Below are positions 1 to 10,173 of a DNA stretch of 64,000 nt, one piece after another. The notes under the pieces were generated by a model. It was not told where the DNA came from. It worked only from the letters and a program-made list of their open reading frames with translations, and did not search any database. Every line of letters starts with the position of its first letter. Position 1 is the first letter of the stretch. The DNA comes from JACVRW01 sp963814095. GTDB lineage: Bacteria; Actinomycetota; Thermoleophilia; Solirubrobacterales; Thermoleophilaceae. Location: positions 1 through 64,000 of the forward strand of contig CAWFBT010000011.1 of assembly GCA_963814095.1 (NCBI GenBank), in the 5' to 3' direction. The position numbers and the translations under genes are program-made.

Positions 1-325
1 GCTCGCGCTCGCGCTGCCGATCTTCATCGCCGCGGGCCTGCCGCTGCTCGGCTGGGCGGGCGCGGCGTTCGGCTGGATCGTCCAGCGGCTGATCGCCGCG
101 GGACTCACGAAGCGCGCTCAGGAGTCCGGCGACCCACGAACCGTCGCGGGACTCATGACCGGCTCTATGATCGCGCGCGGCTGGATCGTCGCCGGCTCGA
201 TCTTCGTGGTCGGGCTGAGCGAGCGCGAGGCCGGACTGTCCGCCGCGATCCTGTCGATCACCCTCTTCACCTTCTACTTCACCTCACAGCTGATGACCCG
301 ACCCTTCGAGCAGGAGCGGCCTTGA
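1..325 (+). CDS. ATP synthase I-like membrane protein (5' truncated)
   Basis: The reading frame is open from base 2 to a TGA at 323-325 and gives about 107 residues; the start lies before the window. The visible part is strongly hydrophobic, with three likely membrane segments separated by a basic stretch and an acidic loop, and a polar C-terminus ending in ERP. Its size, its hydrophobicity and its position directly upstream of atpB match the AtpI (F-ATPase I subunit) family, which helps assemble or supply ions to the c-ring. Its TGA overlaps the TTG start of atpB in a TTGA arrangement, which suggests translational coupling. The family call rests mainly on context; no catalytic motif is expected. 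Confidence 0.6.
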   Translation, partial: LALALPIFIAAGLPLLGWAGAAFGWIVQRLIAAGLTKRAQESGDPRTVAGLMTGSMIARGWIVAGSIFVVGLSEREAGLSAAILSITLFTFYFTSQLMTRPFEQERP

Positions 326-1272
326 CCACTTCCGCTGCCACCGCCGAGCAGCCGCGCGAGTCGGGCGGCGGGCTCAGCACGCGCAGCAAGGTCCTGATCT
401 TCCTCGCCATCTACATCGGTGTCGGGATCCTGCTGTACCTGATCTTCGGGAGCGACGGCGAGAACGAGGAGTTCCAGCCGCAGGAGGAGTTCCGGCTCAC
501 GCCCTGGATCGAGCTCAAGATCGGCTCGCTCGACCTCTCGATCAACAAGGCCGTGCTTTACCTGTTCCTCACCTGCGTGGCGACCGTAGGGGCCATGGTC
601 TACGTCGCCAGGCGCATGCAGCAGAAGCCGAACCGCACGCAGGTGATCGTCGAGGGCGCGTACGACCTGACCTACAACCAGATCACGCGCAACAACATGG
701 ACGCGGAGACCACCGCGAAGTGGTTCCCGTTCGTGGCCACGCTCTTCTTCTTCATCTGGTTCTCGAACGTCCTCGGCTACATCCCACTGCCGACGAACGA
801 CCACGAGACGATCGACATCTTCGGAATCGACTTCCCGGCCTTCGCGCTCTACGCCGCGACCGCGAACCTGTCGATCCCGCTCGTCCTCACCCTGACCGTC
901 TTCTTCATCTACCAGGTGGAGGGCATCCGCCGGCACGGATTCGTCAAGTACCTGAAGGGCTGGCTGCCGGCCGGCGTCTCGGGTGCCGCGGCGGTGCCGA
1001 TCTTCATCATCGAGGTGATCTCGCAGTTCGTGCGGATCATTTCGCTCTCAGTCCGACTGTTCGCGAACATCCTCGCCGGCCACTTGCTCATCCTGTTCAT
1101 GGGCGGCGGGCTGGCGGTGTTGCTGGGCATCACCGCGCTCGGCTGGATCACGTTGCCCCTGGCGGTCGCGTTCTTCATCTTCGAGGTGGGGCTGGTGGCC
1201 ACCCTGCAGGCCTTCATCTTCGCCACGCTCACGTCTATCTACTTCGGCGAGGCAAGCGCCGGAGGCCACTAA
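322..1272 (+). CDS. atpB: F-type ATP synthase subunit a
   Basis: This is the membrane stator subunit that forms the proton half-channels against the c-ring. The 316-residue product starts at a TTG overlapping the upstream stop. It has a long polar N-terminus (about 25 residues), a first membrane helix, and the aqueous-loop region. The conserved C-terminal helices include the hallmark LSVRLFANILAG, whose arginine (about Arg245) is the essential proton-transfer residue. The length is somewhat above the E. coli protein (271), and the extra length is N-terminal. atpE follows after 9 bases. An in-frame later start cannot be excluded, but the overlap with the upstream stop favours this TTG. Confidence 0.95.
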   Translation: MTTSAATAEQPRESGGGLSTRSKVLIFLAIYIGVGILLYLIFGSDGENEEFQPQEEFRLTPWIELKIGSLDLSINKAVLYLFLTCVATVGAMVYVARRMQQKPNRTQVIVEGAYDLTYNQITRNNMDAETTAKWFPFVATLFFFIWFSNVLGYIPLPTNDHETIDIFGIDFPAFALYAATANLSIPLVLTLTVFFIYQVEGIRRHGFVKYLKGWLPAGVSGAAAVPIFIIEVISQFVRIISLSVRLFANILAGHLLILFMGGGLAVLLGITALGWITLPLAVAFFIFEVGLVATLQAFIFATLTSIYFGEASAGGH

Positions 1273-1281
1273 GGAGGATCC

Positions 1282-1548
1282 ATGGACCTTGCAGTGCTAC
1301 TCCCAATCGCCCAGGCGGCCGACCCTACGGACGGCCTGAAGGCGATCGCGCTCGGAGTGGGCGCCGGACTCGGGACGATCGGACCGGGCATCGGCGTCGG
1401 GTACATCTTCGGCAAGGTGATCGAGTCGGTCACGCGCCAGCCCGAGATGCGTGAGGAGATCACGAGCATCCAGTGGCTCGGGTTCGCCCTGACCGAGGCG
1501 ATCGTCTTCTATGCCTTCATCTTCGGCCTGATCGCGTTCTTCCTCTAG
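1282..1548 (+). CDS. atpE: F-type ATP synthase subunit c
   Basis: This 88-residue proteolipid forms the rotor ring. It has two membrane helices joined by a polar loop containing RQP (residues 52-54). The first helix carries a glycine-rich run (GVGAGLGTIGPGIGVG). The proton-binding carboxylate is Glu72 in the second helix (FALTEAIVFY). A strong Shine-Dalgarno sequence (AAGGAGG, 1271-1277) stands five bases before the ATG and is the best in the operon, as expected for the subunit needed in most copies. The N-terminus runs longer than in E. coli, as is common in actinobacteria. Confidence 0.97.
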   Translation: MDLAVLLPIAQAADPTDGLKAIALGVGAGLGTIGPGIGVGYIFGKVIESVTRQPEMREEITSIQWLGFALTEAIVFYAFIFGLIAFFL

Positions 1549-1555
1549 GCCGCGG

Positions 1556-2155
1556 ATGGACTTCATCGGGGACATCGCGAGCTTCCTCCTGATCGCCCAG
1601 GAGAGCACCGAGGGCGCCGAGGAGGAGGGCGGCAGCTTCCTCGTCAGCCCGAACGTCGGGCTGATGATCTGGACGCTGCTCGCGTTCGGGACGACCCTTT
1701 ACCTCCTCAACAAGCTCGCCTTTCCGCGGATCGCGGAGGCGCTCGACAGGCGCCGCGTGACGATCGAGAAGTCGCTCGACGACGCGGCGCGGGCGAAGCA
1801 GGAGGCGGACGGCCTGCTCGACGAGTACCGCGCCCGCCTCAAGGAGGCTCGCGAGCAGGCGGAGGAGATAACCATGCGCGCGCGCAAGGCAGCCGACTCA
1901 CTTGCCGACAGCGCCAAGGCGGACGCGAGCAAGCAGCGCGAGGAGCTGCTCGCGGCCACCCGGCGCGACATCGAGGCGGAGACCCGCCGCGCGCTCGACG
2001 AAATCCGCAAGGAGGTCGCGAACCTAACGGTGATCGCGACCGAGAAGGTCACACGCAAGTCGCTGACGCCTGAGGATCACCGGCGCCTGATCGAGGACGC
2101 CCTCAAGGAGGTCGACTTCTCGACGCTGGCGGGCGAGGAAGGGTCCCGGAACTAG
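1556..2155 (+). CDS. atpF: F-type ATP synthase subunit b
   Basis: This is the peripheral stalk subunit linking subunit a to F1. The 199-residue product has a short acidic N-terminus, one membrane helix at about residues 32-52 (VGLMIWTLLAFGTTLYLL), and then a long charged, alanine-rich coiled coil to about residue 160. The C-terminal part (KSLTPEDHRRLIEDALKEV) resembles the delta-binding end of the family. It is a normal b subunit, not the b-delta fusion found in mycobacteria. It starts 7 bases after atpE, and its TAG directly abuts the ATG of atpH. Confidence 0.95.
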   Translation: MDFIGDIASFLLIAQESTEGAEEEGGSFLVSPNVGLMIWTLLAFGTTLYLLNKLAFPRIAEALDRRRVTIEKSLDDAARAKQEADGLLDEYRARLKEAREQAEEITMRARKAADSLADSAKADASKQREELLAATRRDIEAETRRALDEIRKEVANLTVIATEKVTRKSLTPEDHRRLIEDALKEVDFSTLAGEEGSRN

Positions 2156-2708
2156 ATGGAAGAGATCGCCGAGGTCTACTCGCGTGCGCTCTTCGAGGCG
2201 GCGAAGGAGAACGACGCCCTCGACCGCGTGCACGAGGAGCTCGGCGAGTTCGCCGACGCGCTCGACGAGAACCGCAATCTGCAGGTCTTCCTGTTCTCAC
2301 CGTACTTCTCGTCCGAGGAGAAGAAGAAGGGGATCGGGCAGATCGTCGACGACGCAGACCCGCGGCTCTTCAACTTCCTCGAGCTGCTCGCCGAGCGCCA
2401 CCGGATGCCGGCCCTGTTCCGGATCCGGCGCGAGTTCGACTCGATGTGGGCGGAGGAGAACAGGCTGCTGCCGGTGAGCGTCACGAGCGCCGTTGAGCTC
2501 GACCAGGGCATCGTCGAGGACATCGGCCGCGAGATCGAGAAGCAGACCGGACGGCGCGTCGAGCTGTCGAGCAGCGTCGATCCCGACGTGCTCGGCGGGC
2601 TCAGGGTGAGCGTTGGCAATCTTGTCCTCGACGCAACCGTGCGCAACAGACTCGAACAGCTACGCAAGCAAGTGGCCCGGGCGGCCGGAAGCGGCGGGGC
2701 GCGGCTAA
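2156..2708 (+). CDS. atpH: F-type ATP synthase subunit delta (probable 1-nt insertion near the 3' end)
   Basis: Delta joins the b stalk to the top of F1. The N-terminus (EVYSRALFEAAKE) and the C-terminal part (VDPDVLGGLRVSVGNLVLDATVRNRLEQL) are characteristic of the OSCP/delta family. As written, the frame misses a stop and runs on out of frame through atpA for almost 900 bases. Removing one G from the GGGG run at 2696-2699 brings the TAA at 2706-2708 into frame. That gives a normal protein of about 183 residues and places the stop 12 bases before the atpA start, with its ribosome-binding site (AAGGAG) overlapping the stop. I therefore read this as a homopolymer error and end the gene at 2708. 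Confidence 0.9.
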
Positions 2709-2720
2709 GGAGACTTCGAA

Positions 2721-4394
<1,674 letters not shown>

Positions 4395-4397
4395 GCG

Positions 4398-5297
4398 ATG
4401 GCGAACCTGAAGGACATCCGGAGCCGCATCGGCTCTGTCCAGAACGTCCGCAAGATCACGCGCGCGATGGAGATGATCTCCGCCGCGCGCCTGCGGAGGG
4501 CGGAGCAGCGGATCGAGCACCTGAGGCCGTACGCCGACGCGCTGCGCCGGATGACCGCGCGCGCGTCGCACGCGGCCGACAACATCCCGAACCTGCCGAT
4601 CCTCCAGGACCGCGAGAACGTCGAGACCGTCGGCATCCTCCTGATCACGGGCGACCGCGGCCTCGCCGGCCCGTTCAACTCGCAGATCGTGCGCGCCGGC
4701 AACCGGCGCGCCGCCGAGCTCAAGCGGGACGGCAAGAACGTCCTCTGGTACGCCGTCGGCCGGCGCGGGGTCTCCTCGCTCGAGTTCCGCCAGCTCGAGC
4801 TGGGCGGCTCGTGGACGGGCTTCACCGACCGGCCCGCGTTCGCCGACGCGCGCACGATCGGCGACGGCATGGCCGCGGCCTACGTGGACGGCAAGGTCGA
4901 CCGGGTCGAGATCATCTACAACGGCTACATCTCCCCGGTCAACCAGGAGGTGCGGGAGGAGACGCTCCTGCCGCTCCAGCAGGCCGACGTGATCGACGTG
5001 GACGAGGAGGAGCCCGACGAGGACGAGTCCGACTCGCGCGCGCTCTGGATCTACGAGCCCGACCCCGAGGAGATCCTCGCGCGGCTCGTGCCCGACTACG
5101 TGGAGATTTCGATCTACAGGGCGCTGCTCGAGTCGACGGCGTCCGAGCACGGCGCCCGCATGAGCGCCATGCGCAACGCATCCGACAACGCCGGAGAGCT
5201 CATCGACGACCTGACCCTGGCGGCCAACCGGCAGCGCCAGGCCGAGATCACGCAGGAGATCATGGAGGTCGTCGCCGGGGCCGAGGGACTTCGATAG
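4398..5297 (+). CDS. atpG: F-type ATP synthase subunit gamma
   Basis: This is the central rotor shaft. The 299-residue product begins with the family signature DIRSRIGSVQNVRKITRAMEM and ends with a matching C-terminal helix (MRNASDNAGELIDDL ... ITQEIMEVVAGAEGL). The middle Rossmann-like domain includes ITGDRGLAGPFN. A loop around residues 195-220 is unusually acidic (DVDEEEPDEDESDS), in keeping with the acidic extensions on alpha and beta. It starts 3 bases after atpA, and atpD follows after 19 bases. Confidence 0.96.
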   Translation: MANLKDIRSRIGSVQNVRKITRAMEMISAARLRRAEQRIEHLRPYADALRRMTARASHAADNIPNLPILQDRENVETVGILLITGDRGLAGPFNSQIVRAGNRRAAELKRDGKNVLWYAVGRRGVSSLEFRQLELGGSWTGFTDRPAFADARTIGDGMAAAYVDGKVDRVEIIYNGYISPVNQEVREETLLPLQQADVIDVDEEEPDEDESDSRALWIYEPDPEEILARLVPDYVEISIYRALLESTASEHGARMSAMRNASDNAGELIDDLTLAANRQRQAEITQEIMEVVAGAEGLR

Positions 5298-5316
5298 GGA
5301 CCGACTAGGAGACTGA

Positions 5317-6881
5317 ATGGAAGCCGCAACCCAGCCCACCGAGCAGCAGAGCGAGACCGAGGGCAACGTCGGGACCGTCGAGGAGGTGCAGGGCGTCGTC
5401 GTCGAGGTCGCCTTCCCCGACGGCGACCTCCCCGAGATCTACAACGCTCTCGAGATAGAGCTCGAGGTGGCCGCCGAGGAGGACAACGCCACCCGTCTCG
5501 TGCTCGAGGTGCAGCAGCACCTGGGCGACGACCGCATCCGTGCGGTCGCGATGGACGCCACCGACGGGCTCGCGCGCGGCACCAAGGTGGTCGACACGGG
5601 CGGCCCGATCACGGTGCCCGTCGGCGACGTCGTGCTCGGACGCATCTTCAACCTGCTCGGCGACCCGATCGACGGACGCGGGATCCCGTCGAGGCGGAGG
5701 AGCGCTGGCCGATCCACCGCCCGGCGCCGAGCGTCGAGGACCTGACGCCGACCCGCGAGATCCTCGAGACCGGCATCAAGGTCGTCGACCTGCTCGCCCC
5801 CTACGCCAAGGGAGGCAAGGTCGGCCTGTTCGGCGGCGCCGGCGTCGGCAAGACGGTGCTGATCCAGGAGCTGATCCACAACATCGCCCAGGAGCACGGC
5901 GGCCTGTCCGCCTTCTGCGGCGTGGGCGAGCGCTCGCGCGAGGGCAACGACCTCTGGCTCGAGATGACCGAGTCGGGCGTGATCGACAAGACCATGCTCG
6001 TGTTCGGCCAGATGAACGAGCCGCCCGGCGCGCGCATGCGCGTCGCGCTCTCCGGCCTGACGATGGCGGAGTACTTCCGCGAGCAGGGCGGCCAGGACGT
6101 GCTGCTCTTCATCGACAACATCTTCCGCTTCGTGCAGGCGGGCTCGGAGGTGTCGGCGCTGCTCGGCCGGATGCCCTCGCAGGTCGGCTACCAGCCCACG
6201 CTCGAGACCGAGATGGGCCAGCTCCAGGAGCGGATCACCTCGACCCGCCAGGGCTCGGTCACCTCGGTGCAGGCGATCTACGTGCCGGCCGACGACCTCA
6301 CCGACCCGGCGCCCGCGTCGGTGTTCGCCCACCTCAACTCGACCACGACGCTGTCGCGGTCGATCTCCGAGAAGGGCATCTACCCGGCCGTCGACCCGCT
6401 CGACTCGACCTCGACGATCCTCAAGGCGGACATCGTCGGCGAGGAGCACTTCCAGGTCGCGAACGCCGTGCGCGAGATCCTGCAGCGCTACAAGGAGCTG
6501 CAGGACATCATCGCCATCCTCGGCATCGACGAGCTCTCGGACGAGGACCGGCTGACCGTGCAGCGCGCCCGCAAGGTCGAGCGCTTCCTGTCGCAGCCGT
6601 TCTTCGTGGCCACGGCCTTCACCGGCCTCGACGGCAAGTACGTGCCGGTCGAGGAGACCGTGCGCTCCTTCAGGGAGATCATCGACGGCAAGCACGACGA
6701 CATCCCCGAGCGCGCCTTCCTGATGAAGGGCACGATCGACGAGGTCGTGGAGGCGACGCGCGGCGCCGACGCGGAGGAGCAGGCCGAGGCAGAGGACAGC
6801 GGCTCCGAGGAGGAGAACGGCTCCGGCTCCGACGAGCAGGAGTCCGGCTCCGAGAACGGCGAGGACGATGGCGAGAACTAG
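5317..6881 (+). CDS. atpD: F-type ATP synthase subunit beta (one frameshift near 5681; acidic C-terminal tail)
   Basis: This is the catalytic F1 subunit. The frame from 5317 covers the N-terminal barrel up to DPIDGRG, then is lost near 5680-5682. Adding one G to the GGG there restores the expected sequence (GDPVEAEERWPIHRP) and joins it to the downstream frame. That frame carries the P-loop GGAGVGKT (about 5832-5855), GERSREGNDLW, LFIDNIFRF and the DELSDED loop. The full product is about 522 residues. The last 37 or so are extremely acidic (about 17 Glu/Asp, with Ser, Gly and Asn) and go beyond the normal end of the protein. The frameshift is surely a sequencing error in an essential gene. 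Confidence 0.95.
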
Positions 6882-7278
6882 CTTCCCCGTCGAGGTCCTG
6901 ACCCCGGAGGGTCAGGTCTTCGCGGACGAGGTGGAGATGGTCTCGACCCGCACGACGACGGGCTCGATCGGCATCCTCGCGCACCACGCGCCGCTGATGG
7001 CGATCCTCGAGCCGACCGAGTTGCGGCTGTACAAGTCAGAGTCGGACGTCGTGCGCTTCGCCCAGGGCGAGGGCTACCTGCAGGTCGTCGACAACCGCGC
7101 GCTGGTGCTGGTCGAGGACGCGATCTCGCCGGACGACATCGACCGCAGCGCCTTCGAGTCGCGGCTGCAGGAGGCGCGCGAGGCCGTCGAGAGCGCCGAG
7201 GAGGACTCTGAGGAGCGGGCCCGCGCGGAGCGCGAGGTCAAGCGCTACGAGGCGTTCCTGGAGGTCGGCTCGAGCTAG
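6868..7278 (+). CDS. atpC: F-type ATP synthase subunit epsilon
   Basis: Epsilon sits at the base of the rotor and can inhibit ATP hydrolysis. The 136-residue product has the N-terminal beta-sandwich (FPVEVLTPEGQVFADEVEMV, GSIGILAHHAPLMAIL). Its C-terminal helical part is rich in Glu and Arg. The ATG lies inside the acidic tail of atpD, so the genes overlap by 14 bases in different frames. It is the last gene of the operon. The next gene is convergent and ends 19 bases away; no strong hairpin is obvious between them. Confidence 0.95.
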   Translation: MARTSFPVEVLTPEGQVFADEVEMVSTRTTTGSIGILAHHAPLMAILEPTELRLYKSESDVVRFAQGEGYLQVVDNRALVLVEDAISPDDIDRSAFESRLQEAREAVESAEEDSEERARAEREVKRYEAFLEVGSS

Positions 7279-7296
7279 GGGGCGCAGGGCTCGCTG

Positions 7297-7548
7297 CTAG
7301 AGCGTGTCCCGCACGAGACTCAGCTTGGCCGCACGTGAGAGCCGCTTGATGCGAGCCTCCTCGCGAAGCGCGGCTGAGCGATCAGCGACCGGGAAGACCT
7401 TGGCCACCTCCACCGGTAGACGGCTCCGCGTGTAGCGGCTCGCGGTGCCGGCCTGGTGCGCCGCCAGCCGGCGAGAAAGGTCGGTCGTCCAGCCGCAGTA
7501 GAGGCTGTCGTCGGCACACCTCAGCAGGTAGACGTAGGGCACACCCAT
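7297..7548 (-). CDS. GIY-YIG nuclease-superfamily protein
   Basis: This small 83-residue protein is of the stand-alone GIY-YIG (UPF0213/YhbQ-like) type. The two signature strands read as PYVYLL (residues 4-9) and LYCG (16-19), followed by the conserved arginine in DLSRRL (about 26) and later EEARIKRLSRAAKLSL. The start chosen is the ATG at 7546-7548. A longer frame upstream overlaps the next gene antisense and has no family similarity. The function of stand-alone members is poorly known; a structure-specific DNA endonuclease activity is the family expectation only. Confidence 0.85.
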   Translation of the reverse strand: MGVPYVYLLRCADDSLYCGWTTDLSRRLAAHQAGTASRYTRSRLPVEVAKVFPVADRSAALREEARIKRLSRAAKLSLVRDTL

Positions 7549-7589
7549 GGCTTTCTCGTTGGGTCCGCGCGCACCTGCCGCCACTACAG

Positions 7590-8252
7590 CTAACGGAGGG
7601 ACAGCGCGCGCTCGAGCGCAGCGCGGTCTGTCGGTGCTCCGTGCGCCGCGCACACGACCTCGACTGGCAGATCGAGCAGCGGCCGCAGCCTCTCGACGAC
7701 CTGCTCGCGGGTGACGCCGCCGCGCAACCACTCGTTCAGCGCAAGACCTGTTCCGAAGTCGGCGAGCGAGTCGCCCACGATGACCGCGCCGACGCTCTCC
7801 TTCCACAGCACGAGGTCGTTGTCTTCGCGGTCCGCGTGTGCCTCGATCCCCGCCGGAAGCCGGCTGCCGGCCCCATACCAGTGGACGTTCTCGTCGCCTC
7901 CCCGAAGCCACCGCAGGTCCGGGCTGCCGTCACCGGCCTGTTCGGCGGTGATGCCGTATTTGTCGACGAGGTCCTGCGCGGTATCGGGAAGCGGAGCGAA
8001 CACGGCGGCGCCGAGCCGCTCGACGAGCGCCTGCGTGTCGCGCTCGTGCCAGGGCGCGGTGAGCACGATCACCGGCTCGCGTTCCGGCGCGAGCGCGAGC
8101 AGCTCGTCCGGCACGGCCAGCGGGTCGAAGAACAGCAGGCGCTCGCCGTCGTCGATCGCGTACGACGACACCGCCTGCGGCCAGCGCTGGCCGGGCGTCC
8201 AGCCCGGGTGCGGCGCCTGCCAGTGCCAGAGTCCAGCCCGTAGCTCGCGCAC
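7590..8252 (-). CDS. MBL-fold-like metallo-hydrolase, degenerate metal site
   Basis: The 220-residue product starts at GTG (8250-8252), five bases after the stop of the SnoaL-like gene, so the two are probably co-transcribed. The pattern is that of a compact metallo-beta-lactamase-fold hydrolase: an N-terminal strand region (SSYAIDDGERLLFFDP), then TAPWHERD where the HxHxD motif is expected, a later VIVGDSLAD, and CAAHGAP near the end. Only part of the zinc motif is present because the first His is replaced by Trp. Activity may therefore be altered or lost. The substrate is unknown. Confidence 0.65.
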   Translation of the reverse strand: MRELRAGLWHWQAPHPGWTPGQRWPQAVSSYAIDDGERLLFFDPLAVPDELLALAPEREPVIVLTAPWHERDTQALVERLGAAVFAPLPDTAQDLVDKYGITAEQAGDGSPDLRWLRGGDENVHWYGAGSRLPAGIEAHADREDNDLVLWKESVGAVIVGDSLADFGTGLALNEWLRGGVTREQVVERLRPLLDLPVEVVCAAHGAPTDRAALERALSLR

Positions 8253-8257
8253 GGCGG

Positions 8258-8599
8258 CTAGTCGAGGTTCCAGCCGAAGTAGACCTCGGTACGGACGATC
8301 CTGTCCTCGTCGTCGAAGGTGAGAATCTCCGTGTTCCGCCCCCGCCCGCCGCCCGCGGTGTCGGTCTCATATGTGATGACCACCTCGTCGCCCGCCTCGA
8401 TCAGCCGGACGAGCTCGAAGTCCTGGCCGCGGCCGGCGCCGGGCCAGCAACGCTCGAAGTAGCCGTCCCGGTCGAGCTCTGGGTCCGGTGGCGCCGAGAA
8501 GACGAAGTCATCGCTCAGGCGCTCCTCGTAGAAGCGCCGGTCGCCGGCTGCAAACGCGGCATATGAGTCGCGAGCGATCTGTTTGCGGTCGGCGATGGC
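8258..8599 (-). CDS. SnoaL/NTF2-like protein, 5' end uncertain
   Basis: The frame reading leftward from about 8599 gives about 113 residues. It begins AIADRKQIARDSYAAFAAGD, continues with EERLSDDFVFSAPPDPELDRDGYFERCWP, and ends YFGWNLD. This fits the SnoaL-like/NTF2 small barrel fold, a family that includes isomerases, cyclases and many proteins without known activity. No ATG or GTG is found in this frame before it enters the VOC gene, so the start is either a rare codon or hidden by an indel. Its stop is 5 bases before the MBL-like gene start, and its 5' end runs close to the VOC gene stop, giving a compact leftward operon. Confidence 0.65.
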   Translation of the reverse strand, partial: AIADRKQIARDSYAAFAAGDRRFYEERLSDDFVFSAPPDPELDRDGYFERCWPGAGRGQDFELVRLIEAGDEVVITYETDTAGGGRGRNTEILTFDDEDRIVRTEVYFGWNLD

Positions 8600-8637
8600 C
8601 GGCGAGTCTAGTGCGCGTCGCGGTGCCGGCGCGCGCT

Positions 8638-9015
8638 TCAGTCGCTCGGCGCGAACTCCTCGAGCGGGCTTGGATGGCGGGGCTCGTACACGCCGATCGT
8701 GCCCGCGCCGGGGATCTTGAGCTGCGCGATCCGCCCCCAGCCCTCGTCCTCGATCGGCGAGACGAACTCGACACCCTTCTCCTTGAGCTCCTCCACGGTC
8801 TGTTCGATGTCATGGCACATCAGGAACAGCGCGTGCTGTCCGGGCCCGCGGTCCCAGCCCGAACCGGGGTGGACCGCGACTTCGCCCGGTGGCAGGGCGA
8901 AGATCAGCCAGCCGTCGCCGGCATCGACCGCCTCGAACCCGAGGACGTCGCGAAAAAACGCCCGCGCTCGCTCGGCGTCGTCGGCGAAGATGATGGTGTG
9001 CGCGCCCGCGATCAT
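8638..9015 (-). CDS. VOC (glyoxalase/bleomycin-resistance) family protein
   Basis: The product has 125 residues from the ATG at 9013-9015 (a longer upstream frame is not needed). It shows the single-domain VOC pattern: AHTIIFADDAERARAFFRDVLGFE at the N-terminus, then DGWLIFALPPGEVAVHP, HALFLMCHDIEQTVEELKEKG and GIGVYEP-like C-terminal strands. Family members dimerise to form a metal site and act as lyases, dioxygenases or resistance proteins; the substrate cannot be told here. It is divergent from the secreted beta-helix gene, with only 9 bases between the starts. Confidence 0.8.
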   Translation of the reverse strand: MIAGAHTIIFADDAERARAFFRDVLGFEAVDAGDGWLIFALPPGEVAVHPGSGWDRGPGQHALFLMCHDIEQTVEELKEKGVEFVSPIEDEGWGRIAQLKIPGAGTIGVYEPRHPSPLEEFAPSD

Positions 9016-9024
9016 CGAATCCGG

Positions 9025-10086
9025 ATGGCCCGAACCTATCTCAGCAGAACAGCACAGCACCACCTGCACGCGGCCGGGGCCCCGCGCGTCTTTCTTTGTC
9101 TGGCGCTCGCCGGAGCACTCATCGTGCCGGCGTCAGCGGGCGCGGCGCCGGTTGCGGTGCCGCGCGAGGCGCGGGCGGTCGACACGTCGCATCCCGACCG
9201 CTGGGTCGGCTCCGGCACGCCGCGGAGCTGCACCTCCCGCGCGGTCGTGCGAGCCGTGGCAAAGGGCGGGGTCATCAGGTTCCGCTGCGGGCCAGGCCCG
9301 GTGCGGATCGAGATGAGGCAGACCGCGAAGGTGGTCAACACGAGCCGTCGCGTCGTCCTCGACGGCCGCGGTCTCGTCACGCTCAGCGGCGGCGGCCGGC
9401 GCCGCATCCTCTACCAGAACACGTGCGACCAGCGGCAGACCTGGACCACGTCGCATTGTGACGACCAGGCGACGCCTCGCCTCGTGGTGCAGAACCTGAC
9501 CTTCGCCGACGGAGACGCGACCGGCGCGACGTTCGATGGCGGCGGGGGTGGTGCGATCTTCGCGCGCGGCGGCCGGCTCAAGATCGTCGGCTCGACGTTC
9601 GTGGGCAACCGCTGTGACGCCACCGGCCCGGACCTCGGCGGAGGCGCCGTCCGCGCCCTGTCGCAGCACCACGGGCAGCCCGTGACCGTCGTTCGCAGCA
9701 CGTTCACGCGTGGGGTCTGCAGCAACGGCGCTGCGCTGAGCAGCATCGGCGTCTCGTGGTCGATCTACAACAGCGTCTTCACCGGCAACCGCGCGATCGG
9801 CCGCGGCGCCAACCCCGCGCGCCCGGGCATGCCCGGCGGCGGCTCGGGCGGGGCCGTCTACGCGGACGGCAACGACTTCCGCGTACTGATCGCCGGCACG
9901 AGGATGGCCCGCAACCGCGCGCGCGAGGGCGGCGGCGCGGTTTTCTTCGTCAGCAACGACCGCAGCGGCGTCCTCAGCATCCGCTCCTCGACGTTGCGGG
10001 ACAATCCCAGCCTCGGCTTCGAGACCGATCCCGGGATCTTCTTCCTCGGCCGGGATCAGATCGTGGTCGACTCGGTTCTCGACTGA
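9025..10086 (+). CDS. Secreted right-handed parallel beta-helix protein
   Basis: The product has 353 residues from the ATG at 9025. An N-terminal signal peptide (VFLCLALAGALIVPASAGA) ends near residue 40. The rest shows repeated strands typical of polymorphic/pectate-lyase-like beta-helix repeats: RLKIVGSTFVGNRC, TVVRSTFTRGVC, WSIYNSVFTGNRAIG, FRVLIAGTRMARNRA and LSIRSSTLRDN, each preceded by GGGGAIFA or GGAVYAD type turns. Paired cysteines suggest an extracellular protein. No catalytic residues can be assigned, so it may be structural, adhesive or sugar-binding. The frame is open upstream, but that part is antisense to the VOC gene. Confidence 0.8.
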   Translation: MARTYLSRTAQHHLHAAGAPRVFLCLALAGALIVPASAGAAPVAVPREARAVDTSHPDRWVGSGTPRSCTSRAVVRAVAKGGVIRFRCGPGPVRIEMRQTAKVVNTSRRVVLDGRGLVTLSGGGRRRILYQNTCDQRQTWTTSHCDDQATPRLVVQNLTFADGDATGATFDGGGGGAIFARGGRLKIVGSTFVGNRCDATGPDLGGGAVRALSQHHGQPVTVVRSTFTRGVCSNGAALSSIGVSWSIYNSVFTGNRAIGRGANPARPGMPGGGSGGAVYADGNDFRVLIAGTRMARNRAREGGGAVFFVSNDRSGVLSIRSSTLRDNPSLGFETDPGIFFLGRDQIVVDSVLD

Positions 10087-10099
10087 CTCAGCCGGACTG

Positions 10100-10165
10100 G
10101 CAGCACCCCGCCGACGCTCTCGGTGATCGCCACGATCGGCGCCACCAGGCCCGGCGGGGTGCTGC
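10100..10165. terminator. Bidirectional terminator candidate between convergent genes
   Basis: A perfect 14-bp inverted repeat (GCAGCACCCCGCCG at 10100-10113, its complement at 10152-10165) lies between the stop of the beta-helix gene (10086) and the stop of the alpha/beta hydrolase gene (10174). The 38-base interior can extend the stem with a shorter helix (GGTG..CGCC with GGCG.CACC). There is no clear T-run on either side. Placement between two convergent stops makes a two-way terminator the simplest reading. Confidence 0.55.
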
Positions 10166-10173
10166 TGACGGGG

